14,381 nucleotides of DNA from positions 1 through 14,381 of the forward strand of contig JAZNUG010000034.1 of assembly GCA_045592165.1 (NCBI GenBank). Direction: 5' to 3'. Position numbers and translations under genes: made by a program. Positions 12,651-14,381 of the stretch are shown here, in pieces (the first letter of the stretch is position 1; every line of letters begins with the position of its first letter). Source of the stretch: SFEL01 sp045592165 (GTDB taxonomy: Bacteria > Bacillota > Clostridia > Christensenellales > CAG-138). The notes below the pieces were generated by a model that saw only the letters and a program-made list of their open reading frames with translations, searched no databases and had not been told where the DNA came from.

Positions 12651-12806
12651 ATGAGCTTCAATCGTGACGACAACCGTCAGAACAACTGCAACAATCAGCA
12701 GCACAACCAGAACAACCGCAGCAACCAGAATAACCAGAACAACCAGAACAATCGCAGCAACCAGAACAATCAGAACAACCAGAACAACCGCCAGAATAAC
12801 CGCTAA
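12651..12806 (+). CDS. 51-residue Asn/Gln-rich low-complexity protein, unknown function
   Basis: The frame starts MSFNRDDNRQNNCNNQQ and runs to a TAA at 12804. Of 51 residues 25 are Asn, 11 Gln and 6 Arg, so Asn plus Gln make up about 70 percent; one cysteine (Cys13) and almost no hydrophobic residues are present. Residues 23-34 and 35-46 are identical 12-residue repeats (RSNQNNQNNQNN). A near-perfect AAGGAGGTAAG ribosome site lies six bases before the ATG and a strong terminator follows, both of which argue for a real, well-translated gene. No membrane or signal sequence is seen. Such composition suits a structural or aggregating protein; a spore coat or exosporium component is a guess only, encouraged by spore genes elsewhere in the window. 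No family is recognised. Confidence 0.72.
   Translation: MSFNRDDNRQNNCNNQQHNQNNRSNQNNQNNQNNRSNQNNQNNQNNRQNNR
12717..12788 (+). repeat. 36-base tandem duplication inside the Asn/Gln-rich gene
   Basis: Copies at 12717-12752 and 12753-12788 encode the same 12 residues and differ at only three bases, all silent AAT/AAC changes. The unit itself is built from shorter CAGAACAAC 9-base repeats. Confidence 0.9.
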
Positions 12807-12822
12807 ATATTCCGGCAAAATA

Positions 12823-12847
12823 ATAATGCCCCTTATTCCGGCATTAT
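12823..12847. other. Small hairpin after the Asn/Gln-rich gene
   Basis: ATAATGCC (12823-12830) and GGCATTAT (12840-12847) form an 8-base stem with a nine-base loop. It is followed by A-rich sequence on plus, so it is not a plus-strand terminator; on minus it is followed by a partly T-rich stretch. It precedes the stronger terminator and may stabilise the mRNA end. Confidence 0.4.
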
Positions 12848-12854
12848 GAAAAGT

Positions 12855-12888
12855 GCGGTATCCCCTTTTGATCGGGATACCGCTTTTT
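12855..12888 (+). terminator. Intrinsic terminator of the Asn/Gln-rich gene
   Basis: GCGGTATCCC (12855-12864) and GGGATACCGC (12874-12883) form a perfect 10-base stem with a nine-base loop followed by five T. It lies about 50 bases after the stop codon. Confidence 0.85.
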
Positions 12889-12955
12889 CAATAAAGGGCA
12901 GTCAAAATAATCCGTCATTTTCCCTCAGCCCTTTAATTTCTGCCCAAAACAGGTG

Positions 12956-12975
12956 TATACTTTAATATATATACT
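12956..12975 (+). promoter_or_regulatory. Candidate -10 boxes before the M20 hydrolase gene
   Basis: Two TATACT boxes (12956-12961 and 12970-12975) lie 28-47 bases before the start codon in an AT-rich stretch. Neither has a convincing -35 at 17-18 bases, so the promoter is only tentative. Confidence 0.3.
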
Positions 12976-13002
12976 AACTTAGATATCCTCGGAGGTTTCC
13001 TT

Positions 13003-14277
13003 ATGCATCCCTCATTGGCGCATCGGCTTATTTCCCTAAGACGTGAGTTTCATATGTATCCCGAAGCAGGCTGGACAGAATTCCGTACCAGCGCCAGAAT
13101 AGTACAGGAGCTTCTCGGCGAGGGCATACCTGTCCGTTGGGGAAAGGAAATACACAGTCCGGAAAATATGCCCGGAATGCCCGATGAACACATTCTGGAG
13201 CAGGCATGGCAACGTGCTCTAACCCAGACCGGCCTTGAGGATATTCTTCTGCCTATGAAGGGCGGTTTTACCGGCTGTATTGCTGAGATAAAAGGAGCCC
13301 ATCCCGGCAAAACCACCGTTTTCAGGGTGGACATAGATGCCTGCGAACTGGAAGAATGCCACGATGCTTCTCACCTGCCCGCGCGGGAAGGTTTTGCATC
13401 ACAAAACGCAAATTGCATGCATGCATGTGGCCATGATGCCCATGCGGCAATAGGCGTAGGCGCAGCAAAGCTTCTCTGGCAAAACAGGGATAAGCTTTGC
13501 GGTACCGTATATGTTATGTTTCAGCCTGCGGAGGAGGGGCTTCGCGGTGCAGCAAGTATGAATGTCGCCGCTCTTCCCCATGACTGCAACAGTCTTATCG
13601 GTCTGCACGTTGGGGTATATGACCATCCTGTGGGTACCGTTGCCGTAGGCAGCACAGGATTCCTTTCCAGCACAAAGCTGGATGCCTTGTTTCACGGCAA
13701 GGCGGCCCATGCAGGTATTTGCCCCGAGCTTGGCAGAAATGCTATGGCCGCCGGCGCTAAGGCTGTTCTGCAGCTGCTTGAACTTCCTGCTAAACACCAG
13801 GGCTTATGCCGTGTAAATGTGGGCACGTTCCACGCAGGCTCCGGCCGCAACGTAATTCCCGCCGAAGCTCGCATCACGATCGAAACCCGCTCCGATAATC
13901 CTGAGCAAAACTCCCTGCTCAGCACTGAAGCACGGGCCATTTGCGAAAATTCCGCTCTGGCTTACGGCTGTACCGTGGATGTACTTCCCATGGGCGGCGC
14001 AACTACAGCACAATGCGATGCTTCCCTTGCGGAGGATATCTCGAAAATCCTCTCGGATTTACCGGAAATTATTAAGATTTTCCCCTCTCTCCCCTTTGGC
14101 GGCAGCGAGGATATAACCACCATGATGAACGCAGTGCAGCAGCATGGCGGCAAAGCGACAGAGATGATTCTGTGTATGCCCCTTACCGCCCCCCATCACA
14201 ATGACCGCTTTGACATAGATGAAGGCATTATCCCCCTCGGAGCACATATTCTGATGCAGCTGGGACTTCGTCTATGA
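13003..14277 (+). CDS. M20 family metallohydrolase, AbgA-like (p-aminobenzoyl-glutamate hydrolase subunit A type)
   Basis: AbgA with AbgB splits p-aminobenzoyl-glutamate, a folate breakdown product, in E. coli. The 424-residue protein closely follows AbgA in outline: RREFHMYPEAGWTEFRTS near 13-30, the AbgA-type insertion MPGMPDEHILEQAWQRAL near 56-73, then GGFTG (87-91), FRVDIDACEL, and the metal site MHACGHDAH (139-147). The catalytic pair Glu177-Glu178 (QPAEEG), HGKAAHAG in the dimer domain, GSGRNVIPAEA (279-289), FGGSED (365-370) and HHNDRFDIDE (398-407) are all present, so the enzyme should be active. CGGAGG lies seven bases before the ATG. AbgB and the AbgT transporter are not in the window. 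Related M20 members act on other N-acyl amino acids, so the exact substrate is uncertain. Confidence 0.88.
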   Translation: MHPSLAHRLISLRREFHMYPEAGWTEFRTSARIVQELLGEGIPVRWGKEIHSPENMPGMPDEHILEQAWQRALTQTGLEDILLPMKGGFTGCIAEIKGAHPGKTTVFRVDIDACELEECHDASHLPAREGFASQNANCMHACGHDAHAAIGVGAAKLLWQNRDKLCGTVYVMFQPAEEGLRGAASMNVAALPHDCNSLIGLHVGVYDHPVGTVAVGSTGFLSSTKLDALFHGKAAHAGICPELGRNAMAAGAKAVLQLLELPAKHQGLCRVNVGTFHAGSGRNVIPAEARITIETRSDNPEQNSLLSTEARAICENSALAYGCTVDVLPMGGATTAQCDASLAEDISKILSDLPEIIKIFPSLPFGGSEDITTMMNAVQQHGGKATEMILCMPLTAPHHNDRFDIDEGIIPLGAHILMQLGLRL

Positions 14278-14291
14278 TACAGCACAGAGGA

Positions 14292-14381
14292 TTAACAATG
14301 CGCTCCAAACCGCGGTTTTCTCAGTTCAAATAAGGCATCTTTTGTAAGTCGGATCGTAGCCATGTCGTTCTGTGAGCCAAG
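14292..14381 (-). CDS. Possible C-terminal end of a minus-strand gene entering from the right edge
   Basis: One minus-strand frame is open from the right edge to a TAA at 14292-14294 and reads, in part, MATIRLTKDALFELRKPRFG before ending AHC. Its plausible composition and its stop 14 bases from the end of the convergent M20 gene suggest a gene tail. An internal ATG at 14361-14363 has no ribosome site, so a tiny separate gene is less likely. No family is recognised from 29 residues. Confidence 0.3.
   Translation of the reverse strand, partial: LGSQNDMATIRLTKDALFELRKPRFGAHC

Noticed and set aside
12717..12788. Repeats with a 36-base period as a CRISPR array
   Set aside because: There are only two adjacent near-identical units with no spacers, and they lie in frame within a coding region.
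12564..12818. Extended N-terminus of the amidohydrolase with a long Val/Leu/Ile-rich segment, resembling membrane helices
   Set aside because: The segment is the antisense of the Asn/Gln-rich repeats; the ATG at 12563 has a ribosome site and gives the usual amidohydrolase start.
12664..12849. Thr/Arg-rich plus-strand frame over the repeat region
   Set aside because: It is the +1-type shadow of the Asn/Gln-rich gene and has no ribosome site of its own.

Overview
The window looks like chromosomal DNA of a spore-forming Bacillota, most likely a member of class Clostridia. The grounds are strong AGGAGG-type ribosome sites before nearly every gene, a CotF-type spore coat pair, a ThiI without a rhodanese domain paired with a cysteine desulfurase, and compact overlapping operons. 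Base composition is mixed (about half G+C by eye). I see no rRNA, tRNA, CRISPR array, insertion sequence or phage gene, so this reads as core and peripheral housekeeping DNA rather than an island.

Left block (1-3765, minus strand): recX, a P1/S58 self-cleaving aminopeptidase, acpS, a stand-alone NAD(P)HX dehydratase (nnrD) and 5-formyltetrahydrofolate cyclo-ligase are packed with gaps or overlaps of -1 to +10 bases and form one operon. rsmD follows after 65 bases, probably with its own promoter, and runs off the left edge. The theme is repair and upkeep: damaged cofactors, activation of the acyl carrier protein, folate salvage and RecA control.

Middle (3766-8544): two small plus-strand spore coat genes with a sporulation-like -10 end at a two-way terminator. 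Facing them is a minus-strand pair made of a DUF3298-type lipoprotein and an eight-cysteine mini-protein that overlaps it by four bases. Upstream, also on minus, lie thiI and a cysteine desulfurase, the sulfur relay for tRNA 4-thiouridine. The desulfurase diverges from an Mrp/ApbC iron-sulfur carrier across a 251-base control region that holds a perfect sigma-A promoter for mrp and an inverted repeat on the desulfurase side.

Right block (8545-14381): mrp with its terminator, an SDR oxidoreductase with an insertion in its cofactor loop, a convergent membrane-anchored alpha/beta hydrolase, and an amidohydrolase. A 51-residue Asn/Gln-rich protein, too short for usual gene cut-offs, diverges from the amidohydrolase. 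Last come an AbgA-like M20 hydrolase and possibly the tail of one more minus-strand gene at the right edge.

I found no convincing new multi-gene system. The most unusual items are the Asn/Gln-rich microprotein with its synonymously diverged 36-base tandem duplication, the lipoprotein/cysteine-cluster pair, and the repeats in the desulfurase/mrp control region.
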